A program made the position numbers and the translations under genes. From 630D-37 sp037447295 (GTDB taxonomy: Bacteria; Chloroflexota; Anaerolineae; Anaerolineales; Villigracilaceae): DNA of 41,734 nucleotides. Of the stretch, positions 30,000-38,252 are shown piece by piece; position 1 is the first letter of the stretch; the number at the start of each line of letters is the position of its first letter. The DNA is taken from NCBI GenBank assembly GCA_037447295.1, contig JBBIGZ010000020.1:1-41734 (forward strand), read 5' to 3'. Under the pieces are notes generated by a model. That model ran no database searches. It saw only the letters and a program-made list of their open reading frames with translations, and was not told the origin of the DNA.

Positions 30000-31163
30000 A
30001 TGCGTTCAGTAGCCATTCTGGGGATCGGTCAGACCCCTGTTGATGAACATTGGGAAAAATCCTTGCGCGATCTAGCCGGCGAGGCCGTTTTCGCCGCGCT
30101 GCAAGATGCCGGTTTGCAAACGGCGGATGCCCTCTTTGTGGGCAACATGCTTTCGCCGCTTGTGGATCGGCAGAATCAGCTTGGCGCTTTGATCGCCGAT
30201 TGGATTGGGTTCTGGGGAAAAGAAGCCTTCAAAGTGGAGGCGGCCTGTGCCTCCGGCGCGGCGGCTTTCCGCATGGCTGTGTTGGCCGTGGCGAGTGGCG
30301 AAGTAGAGACGGCGATCGCCCTGGGGTTGGAGAAAATGACCGACCGCGTAGGGAGCGAGATCACCGCGGCGCTAGCCACCGCAGCCGATGCGGATTACGA
30401 GGTCGAACAAGGGGTCTCGTTCGTCGGCCTGAACGCCCTGATCATGCGGCGCTATATGCACGAATACGGCTGGAAACATGCTGATTTTGCCCCGTTTTCG
30501 GTCAATGCGCATGCCAATGCGCTGCACAATTCCTTTGCCCGCCTGCACGATCCGATCGATGCCGAGGCCTTTGAGCGTTCACCGATGGTCGCCACGCCGA
30601 TCAACCTGCTGGATGCCTCCCCGATCGGTGATGGCGCAGCAGCGGTGATCGTCGTGCCGGCGGAGAAAGTACGGCCGGCGCCTTCCAGACCGCGCATTCG
30701 CGTGGCCGCTTCTGCCGTGGCGACCGACACGATCGCCGTGCACTCGCGGCGCGATCCGCTCTTCCTGCAGGCGGCCTACCTTTCGGCGCAACGTGCCTAT
30801 CAGATGGCAGGCCTCGCTCCGCAGGAGATCGATCTCTTTGAGCTCCACGATGCCTTCACCATCATGGCGGCGCTTTCGCTGGAAGCTTGCGGCTTTGCCG
30901 AACGCGGTCAGGGGCCGCGCCTGGCCTTGGAGGGAGCGATCACCCCGCAAGGGAGCATCCCCATCTGCACGCGCGGCGGTCTGAAAGCCCGCGGTCACCC
31001 GGTCGGCGCGACCGGCATTTATCAGATTGTCGAGGTGGTGCAGCAGCTACGCGGCGAATGTGGACCCACGCAGGTCGAAGGCGCCCGCATTGGCATGGCG
31101 CAGAACATCGGCGGCAGTGGAAGCACGATCTATACCCACATCCTGCAGGCAGAATTGTGGTAA
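30000..31163 (+). CDS. Thiolase family protein (SCP2-type acetyl-CoA acyltransferase)
   Basis: 387 residues of the archaeal/SCP2-like thiolase branch. Thiolases join or split acyl-CoA using a reactive cysteine; Cys83 in 'AACASGAAAF' is in the expected place. The C-terminal catalytic His is in 'GHPVGATG' and 'NIGGSGSTIYTHIL' ends the fold. 'FELHDAFT' supplies another conserved His. In archaea and many Chloroflexota such proteins work with a DUF35 (OB-fold) partner and HMG-CoA synthase in mevalonate synthesis, but neither is next to this gene. It may instead serve fatty acid or sterol-like side-chain metabolism. GAGGAG lies six bases before the ATG. Confidence 0.9.
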   Translation: MRSVAILGIGQTPVDEHWEKSLRDLAGEAVFAALQDAGLQTADALFVGNMLSPLVDRQNQLGALIADWIGFWGKEAFKVEAACASGAAAFRMAVLAVASGEVETAIALGLEKMTDRVGSEITAALATAADADYEVEQGVSFVGLNALIMRRYMHEYGWKHADFAPFSVNAHANALHNSFARLHDPIDAEAFERSPMVATPINLLDASPIGDGAAAVIVVPAEKVRPAPSRPRIRVAASAVATDTIAVHSRRDPLFLQAAYLSAQRAYQMAGLAPQEIDLFELHDAFTIMAALSLEACGFAERGQGPRLALEGAITPQGSIPICTRGGLKARGHPVGATGIYQIVEVVQQLRGECGPTQVEGARIGMAQNIGGSGSTIYTHILQAELW

Positions 31164-31226
31164 ACTTATAGTTGCTGTTCTGCGAAGTATCTAACGGCAT
31201 TTCTTCACTACTTTTGGCGAACAAAC

Positions 31227-31622
31227 ATGGGTTCAGAACCGCATAGGCGCGTCCTTTGCATTGAAGACGACACCGAAATGATTGACCTGATCCGCCTGAT
31301 CCTCCAGCGCAGGGGGTTCGAGGTTCAGGGGGCCGGCGGCGGAAAAGAGGCCTTGGAGATCCTTACTCACGATCCGCTGCCCGATCTGATCCTGCTCGAT
31401 CTGATGATGCCCGATATAGATGGTTGGGAGGTCTATCGGCGGATAAAGGCCGATAAACGCCTGGCGCACATCCCGGTGATCGTGGTTACGGCGCGCGCCC
31501 AAAACATTGACCGCGTCCTGGGAATGGAAATCGCCAAGGTGGATGACTATGTCACCAAGCCGTTCAGCCCACAAGAACTCCTGGCAAGCGTAGAAAAAGT
31601 ACTGGCTCGCCGCGTTTCCTGA
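31227..31622 (+). CDS. Single-domain response regulator (receiver only)
   Basis: 131 residues made up of one CheY-like receiver domain. Acidic pocket residues Glu13, Asp14 and Asp15, the phosphorylation site Asp58, Thr88 and Lys111 are all present, so it should accept phosphate from a histidine kinase. There is no DNA-binding or enzymatic output domain. No kinase is in the window, which makes it an orphan. It starts 63 bases after the thiolase gene without a clear ribosome-binding site and ends six bases before the DUF192 gene, with which it may be cotranscribed. Confidence 0.93.
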   Translation: MGSEPHRRVLCIEDDTEMIDLIRLILQRRGFEVQGAGGGKEALEILTHDPLPDLILLDLMMPDIDGWEVYRRIKADKRLAHIPVIVVTARAQNIDRVLGMEIAKVDDYVTKPFSPQELLASVEKVLARRVS

Positions 31623-31628
31623 AACTTT

Positions 31629-32000
31629 ATGCCACGTTACGTTACCATTCAGAACCTTCAACGTCCTTTTTCTGTTTCCCCCCGCGTGCGTTATTGCGAT
31701 AGCTTCCTGTGCCAATTGCGTGGCCTGATGTTCCGCCGTTCTCTGGATGTAGATGAAGGCCTGCTGATGGTGCAGCGCCAGGATGGACGCCTGACGAGTG
31801 CTATTCACATGTTGTTTGTGCCTTTTCCGTTGGCCGTCTTTTGGCTGGATGAGCATCTACAGGTGGTGGATAAGGTGCTGGCACAGCCTTGGCGGCTCGC
31901 CTATCTGCCGAAAAGGGCGGCGCGCTATGTGCTCGAACTGCACCCGGCCTATTTTCTGCTCTTAAACGCGGGGGAGCAACTCGAGCTGCGCGATGCATAG
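31629..32000 (+). CDS. DUF192 family protein
   Basis: 123 residues. The DUF192 beta-barrel fold (PF02643) is recognisable: 'RGLMFRRSLDVDEGLLM' near residue 30, 'IHMLFVPFPLAVFWLDE' in the middle, and 'ARYVLELHPAYFLLLNAGEQLEL' at the end. Unlike many family members it has no signal peptide, so it seems cytoplasmic. Its activity is unknown. It overlaps the LysM-M23 gene downstream by eight bases. Confidence 0.88.
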   Translation: MPRYVTIQNLQRPFSVSPRVRYCDSFLCQLRGLMFRRSLDVDEGLLMVQRQDGRLTSAIHMLFVPFPLAVFWLDEHLQVVDKVLAQPWRLAYLPKRAARYVLELHPAYFLLLNAGEQLELRDA

Positions 32001-33399
32001 ACGCCTTTCCCTCGTTTTGCTCCTGTTCCTATTGCTCGTTCCCCCGGCCTCTGCTCAGGCGCAGGGCGGCGAAGCCGTCTATATCGTCCAACCGGGAGAT
32101 AACCTGAGCACCATTGCCGAGCGCTTTCGGATTCCGCTTCAGGCCATTCTGGCGGCCAATGGCCTCACCAACCCGAACTTCCTGCAGGTCGGTCAGCGTC
32201 TGATCCTTCCCGGCCTAGGGGTCGAGGGCACGCTGATCACCGTTCCCATCCCGCCCGGTGCAACCTTCCGCACCTTGGCGCGCCAATATCACATTGACTC
32301 GCCAGCACTGCTTCGGCTCAATCGCCTGATCTCGCCCGATCAAATTTACATTGGGCAAAACCTGATTGTGGTGCAGGAAAGGGTTGAAAAAGTGCCCCCC
32401 GAGGCGTTTGTGCTCCAAAAAGGCGAATCCTGGCTCGAAGCGGCGGTGCGCCAAGGCGCGAACCCGTGGGCGTTGCTGGACCTGAACGGATTACGCTACC
32501 CCGCGGCTGTGCTGCCCGGCGAAACGTATTTTCTTCCCGCTTCTGAGCCGCGTGATACTCCCTTGCAGGTTCTGCCGCCCGCCTTGCGCGCCGTTTCCTT
32601 TGAACCTTTACCGCCGGTGCAAGGGGATACCGTAGTGATCAAGGTCCAGGCCGCGCCCGAGGCTGCGCTGACGGGCAAACTAGGCGATACCGATCTCCGC
32701 TTTTTCCGCCTGGAGGATCAAACCTGGGTAGCTCTGCAGGGAATTCATGCCATGTTGGAGCCGGGAGTCTATCCTTTACGGCTGGAGGCACACCTTGGGC
32801 AGGACGTGCAGGTCTTTGAGCAGGGGCTGCTGATCCGCTCTGCTGGCTTTCCCGATGACCCAATCCTCTACGTCAAGGACGAAATGACCATTGACCAGGC
32901 GGTGATGGATGCCGAATGGCAACAGGTGCTGCAGATCATCTCAGCCGCTACCCCGGAGCGCCTTTGGAACGGTCTTTTTCAGAGCCCAGCGCTTTTCTTC
33001 CCGGACCCAAATTGCTTTACTTCCCGCTTCGGTAATCGTCGTGAGTATCGTGCCCAGAACAATGCTCAGGCGGTGTTATATTCGTTCCATAGTGGTCTGG
33101 ATTTCTGCGGTGGTGCTGGCCTGAGCATTGCCGCGGCGGCGGCCGGCAAAGTGGTTTTCACCAGTTTGCTCACCGTGCGCGGCAACGCTACATTCATTGA
33201 CCACGGCTGGGGTGTCTATACGGGCTATTTCCACCAGTCGCAGATCAATGTGCAGCCGGGCGAGATGGTTACGCCGGGGCAGATCATCGGCGTGGTCGGT
33301 GATACCGGCCGCGTCACCGGTGCGCATTTGCATTGGGAAGTCTGGGTCAACGGCGTGCAGGTCAACCCGATGCGCTGGCTGGAAAGAAGTTTTCCCTAG
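31993..33399 (+). CDS. Secreted LysM and M23 peptidoglycan endopeptidase
   Basis: 468 residues. The signal peptide (about 1-24) ends near Ala-Gln-Ala. At least two LysM-type peptidoglycan-binding modules follow, at about residues 30-76 ('YIVQPGDNLSTIAERF') and 80-126, and a third, weaker one around 135-182. A linker domain of about 150 residues precedes the C-terminal M23 domain (about 345-465). The zinc ligands are in 'HSGLD', the central His in 'YFHQS' and 'HLHWEVW'. It probably trims or remodels peptidoglycan outside the cell. The start overlaps DUF192 by eight bases, so the pair is cotranscribed. Confidence 0.93.
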   Translation: MHRRLSLVLLLFLLLVPPASAQAQGGEAVYIVQPGDNLSTIAERFRIPLQAILAANGLTNPNFLQVGQRLILPGLGVEGTLITVPIPPGATFRTLARQYHIDSPALLRLNRLISPDQIYIGQNLIVVQERVEKVPPEAFVLQKGESWLEAAVRQGANPWALLDLNGLRYPAAVLPGETYFLPASEPRDTPLQVLPPALRAVSFEPLPPVQGDTVVIKVQAAPEAALTGKLGDTDLRFFRLEDQTWVALQGIHAMLEPGVYPLRLEAHLGQDVQVFEQGLLIRSAGFPDDPILYVKDEMTIDQAVMDAEWQQVLQIISAATPERLWNGLFQSPALFFPDPNCFTSRFGNRREYRAQNNAQAVLYSFHSGLDFCGGAGLSIAAAAAGKVVFTSLLTVRGNATFIDHGWGVYTGYFHQSQINVQPGEMVTPGQIIGVVGDTGRVTGAHLHWEVWVNGVQVNPMRWLERSFP

Positions 33400-33428
33400 T
33401 TGACACCGCTTCTACCTAATGTTATGAT
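33400..33428 (+). promoter_or_regulatory. Consensus promoter upstream of the second LysM-M23 gene
   Basis: A perfect TTGACA (33400-33405), 17 bases and TATGAT (33423-33428), with TG one base before the -10 box. It starts directly after the stop of the preceding gene. Transcription at about 33435 gives a leader of only a few bases before the ATG at 33439. Confidence 0.85.
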
Positions 33429-33438
33429 ACCGGCACGT

Positions 33439-34671
33439 ATGTCCGATAACCCTGAAAACGAGATTCCGATTTCTGCTTCCTCCGCGCAGGCATCCTCTGC
33501 CAACTCGGAACAAGCTCTGCTGGCCGCTTCGGAGGAAACACCTTCTTTCCAACGTACGTTTGCTCGGTGGTGGGATACGTTACTCCAATGGGGATGGGGA
33601 GAAAGCGTTTTTCGCTTTGCTCTGGGAACCGCCGCTTTCCTTTCCTTTTTACTGACCACTTTGCTCCTGCAGAGTTTCTATTACCAGGTGGTGCAGGCAC
33701 GGGCTGAAGAGCAAAAGAGAGAGAGCGCTGAATTGCAGGAGCAGGCTATGATCATCCTGCCCCCGATTCCGGGGCCGCAGGAGTTTCAGGGCGTGATGCG
33801 CCAGACTTCGCTGCACACGATCATCCCTACCCGACCGCGCCAGGAAGTGATCAAATATGTCGTCCAACCCGGCGATACCGTCTTCGGGATCGCCGAAAAA
33901 TTCGGCCTCAAACCGCAAACTATCCTTTGGGCGAATTACTACACCTTGCTGGATAATCCCCATAGCCTGAAACCGGGGCAGGAATTGAATATTCTCCCGG
34001 TGGATGGCACCTATTATCAGTGGCAAGCCGGTGACGGATTGAACGGCGTGGCGCGTTTCTTTGGCGTCAAACCCGAAGATATTATCAATTTCCCGGCCAA
34101 CCACCTCGACCCGGAGACGATCGGCGATTATGCCAATCCGAATATCAAACCCGGCACCTGGCTGGTGATCCCCGGCGGCCGACGCGAGTTCGTTTCCTGG
34201 AGTGCTCCGATCGGCGTCACGCGGACGAACCCGGCCGTGGCGCGCGCCTTGGGTCCCGGCTCTTGTGGCCCGGTTAATGGCGGTGCCGTCGGTTTTGGCA
34301 GTTTCATCTGGCCGGCCAATAAGCATTACCTTTCCGGTTACGATTACTCCCCGGAGACAAACCATTACGGTATCGATATTGCCGGCAATCAAGGAGAGGC
34401 CGTCTATGCTTCCGATGCCGGCGTGATCGTCTATGCTGGCTGGAACGATTGGGGCTATGGGAACATGATCATCATTGATCACGGCAACGGCTTCCAAACG
34501 CTCTATGCGCACCTGAGCGCGTTGAACGTCGTCTGTGGTCAGAGTGTGGGCCAGGGGGATGTGATCGGTGCCATTGGCTCGACTGGTCGCTCTTCTGGGC
34601 CGCATTTGCACTTTGAGATCATTTCCAGCACCAGCAAGGTGAATCCCTGGAACTTTTTGCCGCCGCCATAG
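33439..34671 (+). CDS. Membrane-anchored LysM and M23 endopeptidase
   Basis: 410 residues. A polar N-terminal tail of about 55 residues is followed by one membrane segment (about 63-82) and a short coiled stretch, so the bulk is outside the cell with an internal tail. A LysM module lies at about 135-185 ('YVVQPGDTVFGIAEKF') and a second, more distant one near 190-250. The M23 domain is C-terminal with 'HYGID', the His in 'LYAHLS' and 'HLHFEI' all intact. The ATG at 33439 is chosen: the longer frame begins with a TTG that is the -35 box of the promoter. It has its own promoter and a terminator after it, so it is a separate transcription unit. Confidence 0.92.
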   Translation: MSDNPENEIPISASSAQASSANSEQALLAASEETPSFQRTFARWWDTLLQWGWGESVFRFALGTAAFLSFLLTTLLLQSFYYQVVQARAEEQKRESAELQEQAMIILPPIPGPQEFQGVMRQTSLHTIIPTRPRQEVIKYVVQPGDTVFGIAEKFGLKPQTILWANYYTLLDNPHSLKPGQELNILPVDGTYYQWQAGDGLNGVARFFGVKPEDIINFPANHLDPETIGDYANPNIKPGTWLVIPGGRREFVSWSAPIGVTRTNPAVARALGPGSCGPVNGGAVGFGSFIWPANKHYLSGYDYSPETNHYGIDIAGNQGEAVYASDAGVIVYAGWNDWGYGNMIIIDHGNGFQTLYAHLSALNVVCGQSVGQGDVIGAIGSTGRSSGPHLHFEIISSTSKVNPWNFLPPP

Positions 34672-34698
34672 CCGCGCGATCGGCATCGGCGGCTTTTT
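34670..34698 (+). terminator. Rho-independent terminator after the LysM-M23 gene
   Basis: AGCCGC-G-CGAT, a CGGC loop and ATCGGCGGCT form a 10-bp stem with one bulged G, followed by five T residues. It begins at the stop codon and separates this gene from rnj. Confidence 0.85.
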
Positions 34699-34733
34699 GA
34701 AACGTTTGACCCTCGGTGTTTACTTTCCGTTCC

Positions 34734-34767
34734 GTGGCGCTTTTCGGTCTGTCCGGAAGGTCGCCAC
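34734..34767 (+). promoter_or_regulatory. Structured 5' leader stem-loop before rnj
   Basis: GTGGCG (34734-34739) pairs with CGCCAC (34762-34767), and inside it TTTCGG pairs with CCGGAA (34753-34758) around a 5-base loop. It lies 36 bases before the ATG of RNase J with no T tract behind it. An RNase leader hairpin suggests autoregulation, an inference by analogy with other RNases. No convincing -35/-10 pair was found upstream. Confidence 0.45.
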
Positions 34768-34802
34768 TTCATACTGCTTAAACTTGGGAGGTTTTTTAGT
34801 TC

Positions 34803-36446
34803 ATGAGTAAGAAAAACAAGTTACGTATTATCCCCTTGGGGGGCTTGGGGGAAGTCGGTAAGAACATGACCGCTTACGAGTATGGGGATGATATTCTGAT
34901 CGTGGATGCCGGGATCATGTTCCCGGAAAACGATATGCTTGGCATTGACTACATCATCCCCGATTTTCAGTATCTCTTTGATAAAGCCCATCGAGTGAAG
35001 GGGATTATCATCACCCACGGCCACGAAGATCACATTGGAGCTATCCATCATCTCTTGCAACGGGTGCCGGCCCCGATCTACGCTACGCCGCTGACCCGCG
35101 GCCTGATCGAGGTCAAATTGGCGCGCAACGGCATGTCCAACAAGGCCGAGATGATCACCATCCAAGCCGGTGATTCCTTCCCGGTGGGGCGCTTCCGCGT
35201 GGAGACGTTCCACGTTAGCCATTCCATTCCGGATGCGATCGGGCTGGGGATCACCTCGCCGGCCGGTTTGGTGGTGCATATGGGCGATTTCAAGTTCGAT
35301 CAAACGCCCGTGGATGGCTGGCCGACCGATTATGCCAAGCTGGCCGAATTCGGCCGCCGCAATGTGGACCTTTTGCTTTCCGATTCGACCAACGCTGAGC
35401 GCCCCGGCTGGACGCCTTCCGAGCGCATCATCGGCCCGGCGCTGGATCAGGTCTTCGATCGAGCTCAGGGGCGGGTCATCATTGCTACCTTTGCCTCGCT
35501 GATCTCGCGCATTCAACAGGTGGCCGATGCCGCTTTGCGCCACGGGCGCAAGATGACCTTCGCCGGCACCAGCATGGTGGATAACGTCAAGATCGCCCGT
35601 AAGTTGGGCTATCTGAAGCTGCCGGATGCGCTGATTGTGCCCCTCGAACAGGCACTGAGTTTGCCCGATCATCAGGTGGTGATCATGTGCACCGGCTCGC
35701 AAGGGGAACCTTCCTCGATCATCGGGCGCCTGGCGACCGGCACCAACCGCCAATTCGATCTCAAACCCGGCGATACTGTTGTGCTTTCCTCCCATCCGAT
35801 TCCGGGGAACGAAGAAGCCATCAGCCGCACGATCAACCGCCTCTTCCGCCGTGGCGTAGATGTGATTTACGATGCCATCGCGCCGGTGCACGTTTCCGGG
35901 CATGCCAGCCAGGAAGAGCAAAAATTGCTGATCAACCTGGTGCGCCCGCGCTATTTCATGCCCATTCACGGCGAGTTGCGTCAACTCAAACGCCATGCCG
36001 CCCTGGCCATGGAGGTGGGCATTCCGCCGGAGAACATCGTCGTCGTGGAAAACGGACAGGTGGTGGAGCTGGTAGATGGCAAGATTCAGCTTGCCGAGCG
36101 CATTCCCGGCGGCTACGTCTTCGTGGATGGTCAGAGCATTGGCGAGATCGATCACGATGTGGTGCGCGAGCGGGAGCAATTGGCCCGTAGCGGCATTTTC
36201 CTGATCGACCTGAATGTAGATAAATATACCGGTCGCTTGCTGCACGAGCCGGAGATCATCACCCGCGGCTTTATTTCGCCGGAAGATGCCGAGCGCATTC
36301 TGCCGGAAGTGCGCAAGCGCGTTGCGAATCTGATCAACGGAGGCGGCCTGGATAACCCGAAGGATATCGAAGCGGCGGTGAAATCGTATCTCTATAACGA
36401 AACGCGCCGTCGTCCGCTCGTTTTTGTCACCTTGAGCCGTAGCTAA
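34803..36446 (+). CDS. rnj: Ribonuclease J
   Basis: 547 residues. RNase J has 5' exonuclease and endonuclease activity and takes part in mRNA decay and rRNA maturation. The metallo-beta-lactamase active site 'HGHEDH' is at residues 72-77, with further ligands in 'HVSHS' and 'GDFKFD'. The beta-CASP part has 'SDSTNAERPG' near 198 and 'TFASLISRIQQ' near 225, and 'HVSGHASQEEQ' near 365 carries the last ligand. The C-terminal domain is of usual length. A GGGAGG box is 11 bases before the ATG, rather far. recJ starts one base after the stop codon, so RNase J and RecJ are coupled. Confidence 0.97.
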   Translation: MSKKNKLRIIPLGGLGEVGKNMTAYEYGDDILIVDAGIMFPENDMLGIDYIIPDFQYLFDKAHRVKGIIITHGHEDHIGAIHHLLQRVPAPIYATPLTRGLIEVKLARNGMSNKAEMITIQAGDSFPVGRFRVETFHVSHSIPDAIGLGITSPAGLVVHMGDFKFDQTPVDGWPTDYAKLAEFGRRNVDLLLSDSTNAERPGWTPSERIIGPALDQVFDRAQGRVIIATFASLISRIQQVADAALRHGRKMTFAGTSMVDNVKIARKLGYLKLPDALIVPLEQALSLPDHQVVIMCTGSQGEPSSIIGRLATGTNRQFDLKPGDTVVLSSHPIPGNEEAISRTINRLFRRGVDVIYDAIAPVHVSGHASQEEQKLLINLVRPRYFMPIHGELRQLKRHAALAMEVGIPPENIVVVENGQVVELVDGKIQLAERIPGGYVFVDGQSIGEIDHDVVREREQLARSGIFLIDLNVDKYTGRLLHEPEIITRGFISPEDAERILPEVRKRVANLINGGGLDNPKDIEAAVKSYLYNETRRRPLVFVTLSRS

Positions 36447-36447
36447 A

Positions 36448-38142
36448 ATGCGCAAACGCTGGCAGATCGCCGCCCCTCTCACCACCGAAGCCGAGCAGGA
36501 ACTGGCTGCTTTTCCCTTTCCCTTGCGCCAGATCCTCTTCAACCGCGGCTATGCCACCGAAGCCGAAGCCCGCGCTTTTCTGCTGCCGGAGCGCGCTTTT
36601 CCCGATCCCGGCTATCTGTTGGATGTGGATGTGGCAGTGGATCGCATTCTCTATGCCCGGCGGCAGGGACAGAAGGTGATCGTCTATGGTGATTACGATG
36701 TGGATGGCGTTACGGCTACGGCACTCCTGCTCGAGGTCCTGAAACGCCTCGATATTGCCGTAGAAAGCTACATCCCGAATCGCTTCGATGAGGGCTACGG
36801 TCTGAACATCGAAGCGCTGCGCGAGATCAAGGCCGGCGGCGCCGATCTGGTGATCAGTGTGGATTGCGGCATTCGTTCGTTGGATGAGGCCGAATTTGCC
36901 CGTTCCATCGGTCTTGATCTGATCATCACCGATCACCATCATCCCGGCGAATCTTTGCCGCCGGCGCTGGCGGTGATCAACCCCAAGCGTGCCGATGATC
37001 CGTACCCGGAAAAGAACCTGGCCGGAGTTGGGCTGGCCTGGAAACTGGCCCAGGCGCTGATGCAAACGGCCGCGGAAGAAGTAGATTCTTCCCTGCTGGA
37101 GCTGGTGGCGCTGGGTACGGTGGCCGATCTAGCCCCTTTGAACGGCGAAAACCGGCTGCTGGTGCGCGGCGGCCTGAAGCAATTGCGTGAGAGTCGTCGC
37201 CCAGGCCTGCTTTCGCTGGCGAAACTGGCCGGTTTGAACCTGGCCACGACGACCGCTACCGATATTGGTTTTATCTTGGGTCCCCGCCTGAACGCAGCTG
37301 GTCGTCTGGAATCCGCGCTGGATGCCCTCCATTTGCTCCTGACGCAGGATGTTTTCCAGGCCGGTCTCTTGGCACAGCGCTTGGAATCTCAAAATCGGCA
37401 GCGCCAGGCGTTGACTCGTAGCATTCAGGCTGAGGCTGAAAGACTCGCCCTCAAACGGGCCGGGGATGGGGATGTGCCCCCGTTGCTCTTTGCCGTCCAC
37501 CCGGAGTTCAATATCGGGGTGGTGGGACTGGCGGCGGCGCGCCTGAGTGAGCGTCACTATCGCCCGGCGATCGTCGCCCGGCAGGATGCCGAGACTACCC
37601 GTGGCTCGTGCCGCTCGATCCCGGAATTCCACATCACCGAGGCCCTGGATCAATGCGCCGATCTGCTCCTTCATTATGGAGGTCATGCCGCCGCGGCCGG
37701 TTTTACCCTGCTTAACCGCAATCTACCGGAATTTATCGAGCGTATCTCCTGCCTGGCCAAAAAAGCCCTGGATGGGAAGGACTTGCGACCCACCCTATGG
37801 GCCGATGTGGAAGTGCCGCTTTCGCTGATGGGACCGGAAGTCTGGAAGCAGCTGCAATATCTACAGCCGACCGGCTACGGCAACCCGGAAGCGACCTTCG
37901 TCTCGCGGGATGTGCGGGTGCGGCAAGTGCGGGCGGTGGGCGCAGAAGGGAATCACCTGAAGCTCACCCTGGAAGATGAGCGCGGCGTTCTTTGGGATGC
38001 GATCGGGTTTCGCCTGGGCGAAATATCCTCCCACCTTGCTCTTGGGGATCGGGTGGATATCCTCTATACCCTGGAGCTCAACGAATATAACGGGCGGAGG
38101 ACGTTGCAGATCAATCTCAAGGATGTGGTGAAGAGACGGTAG
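36448..38142 (+). CDS. recJ: Single-stranded-DNA exonuclease RecJ
   Basis: 564 residues. RecJ degrades single-stranded DNA 5' to 3' in recombination and mismatch repair. The DHH phosphoesterase motifs are all there: 'YGDYDVDG' with Asp82, 84 and 86, 'SVDCGI' with Asp139, and 'TDHHHPG' with Asp162-His163-His164. 'GTVADLAPL' near residue 230 and the DHHA1 'GGHAAAAGFTL' near residue 415 follow, and an OB-fold closes the protein. The length is normal. One base separates it from the rnj stop. A bidirectional terminator lies downstream. Confidence 0.97.
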   Translation: MRKRWQIAAPLTTEAEQELAAFPFPLRQILFNRGYATEAEARAFLLPERAFPDPGYLLDVDVAVDRILYARRQGQKVIVYGDYDVDGVTATALLLEVLKRLDIAVESYIPNRFDEGYGLNIEALREIKAGGADLVISVDCGIRSLDEAEFARSIGLDLIITDHHHPGESLPPALAVINPKRADDPYPEKNLAGVGLAWKLAQALMQTAAEEVDSSLLELVALGTVADLAPLNGENRLLVRGGLKQLRESRRPGLLSLAKLAGLNLATTTATDIGFILGPRLNAAGRLESALDALHLLLTQDVFQAGLLAQRLESQNRQRQALTRSIQAEAERLALKRAGDGDVPPLLFAVHPEFNIGVVGLAAARLSERHYRPAIVARQDAETTRGSCRSIPEFHITEALDQCADLLLHYGGHAAAAGFTLLNRNLPEFIERISCLAKKALDGKDLRPTLWADVEVPLSLMGPEVWKQLQYLQPTGYGNPEATFVSRDVRVRQVRAVGAEGNHLKLTLEDERGVLWDAIGFRLGEISSHLALGDRVDILYTLELNEYNGRRTLQINLKDVVKRR

Positions 38143-38144
38143 AT

Positions 38145-38175
38145 TGTAGACTGTGGACCGTAGACCGTGGACCGT
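38145..38175. repeat. GTAGAC/GTGGAC heptamer repeat, four units
   Basis: Directly after the recJ stop: TGTAGAC, TGTGGAC, CGTAGAC, CGTGGAC, then CGT. This is the third and longest copy of the heptamer array seen in the window. It sits between recJ and its terminator. Confidence 0.8.
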
Positions 38176-38205
38176 TCGCGGACGGTAGCGGGAGCATGGA
38201 ATGTG

Positions 38206-38245
38206 AAGGGGATAACGCCGTTTTTCGTCGGTGCTATCCCCTTTT
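38206..38245. terminator. Bidirectional terminator between recJ and the heme A synthase gene
   Basis: AAGGGGATA (38206-38214) pairs with TATCCCCTT (38235-38243), with an inner GCCG/CGG pairing. It is followed by TTTT on the plus strand, and the minus strand ends in a short T run. The genes on both sides converge on it. Confidence 0.8.
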
Positions 38246-38252
38246 ATTCATC

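Noticed and set aside
33400..33438. TTG start giving a 423-residue LysM-M23 protein
   Set aside because: The TTG is the -35 hexamer of a consensus promoter whose transcription start lies downstream of it, so the ATG at 33439 is the real start.
33649..34686. Long open frame opposite the LysM-M23 gene
   Set aside because: Antisense shadow of a well-supported gene with clear M23 motifs.
34821..36542. Long open frame opposite rnj, 573 codons
   Set aside because: It is a shadow of the GC-rich codon usage of rnj, with no ribosome-binding site or recognisable domain.
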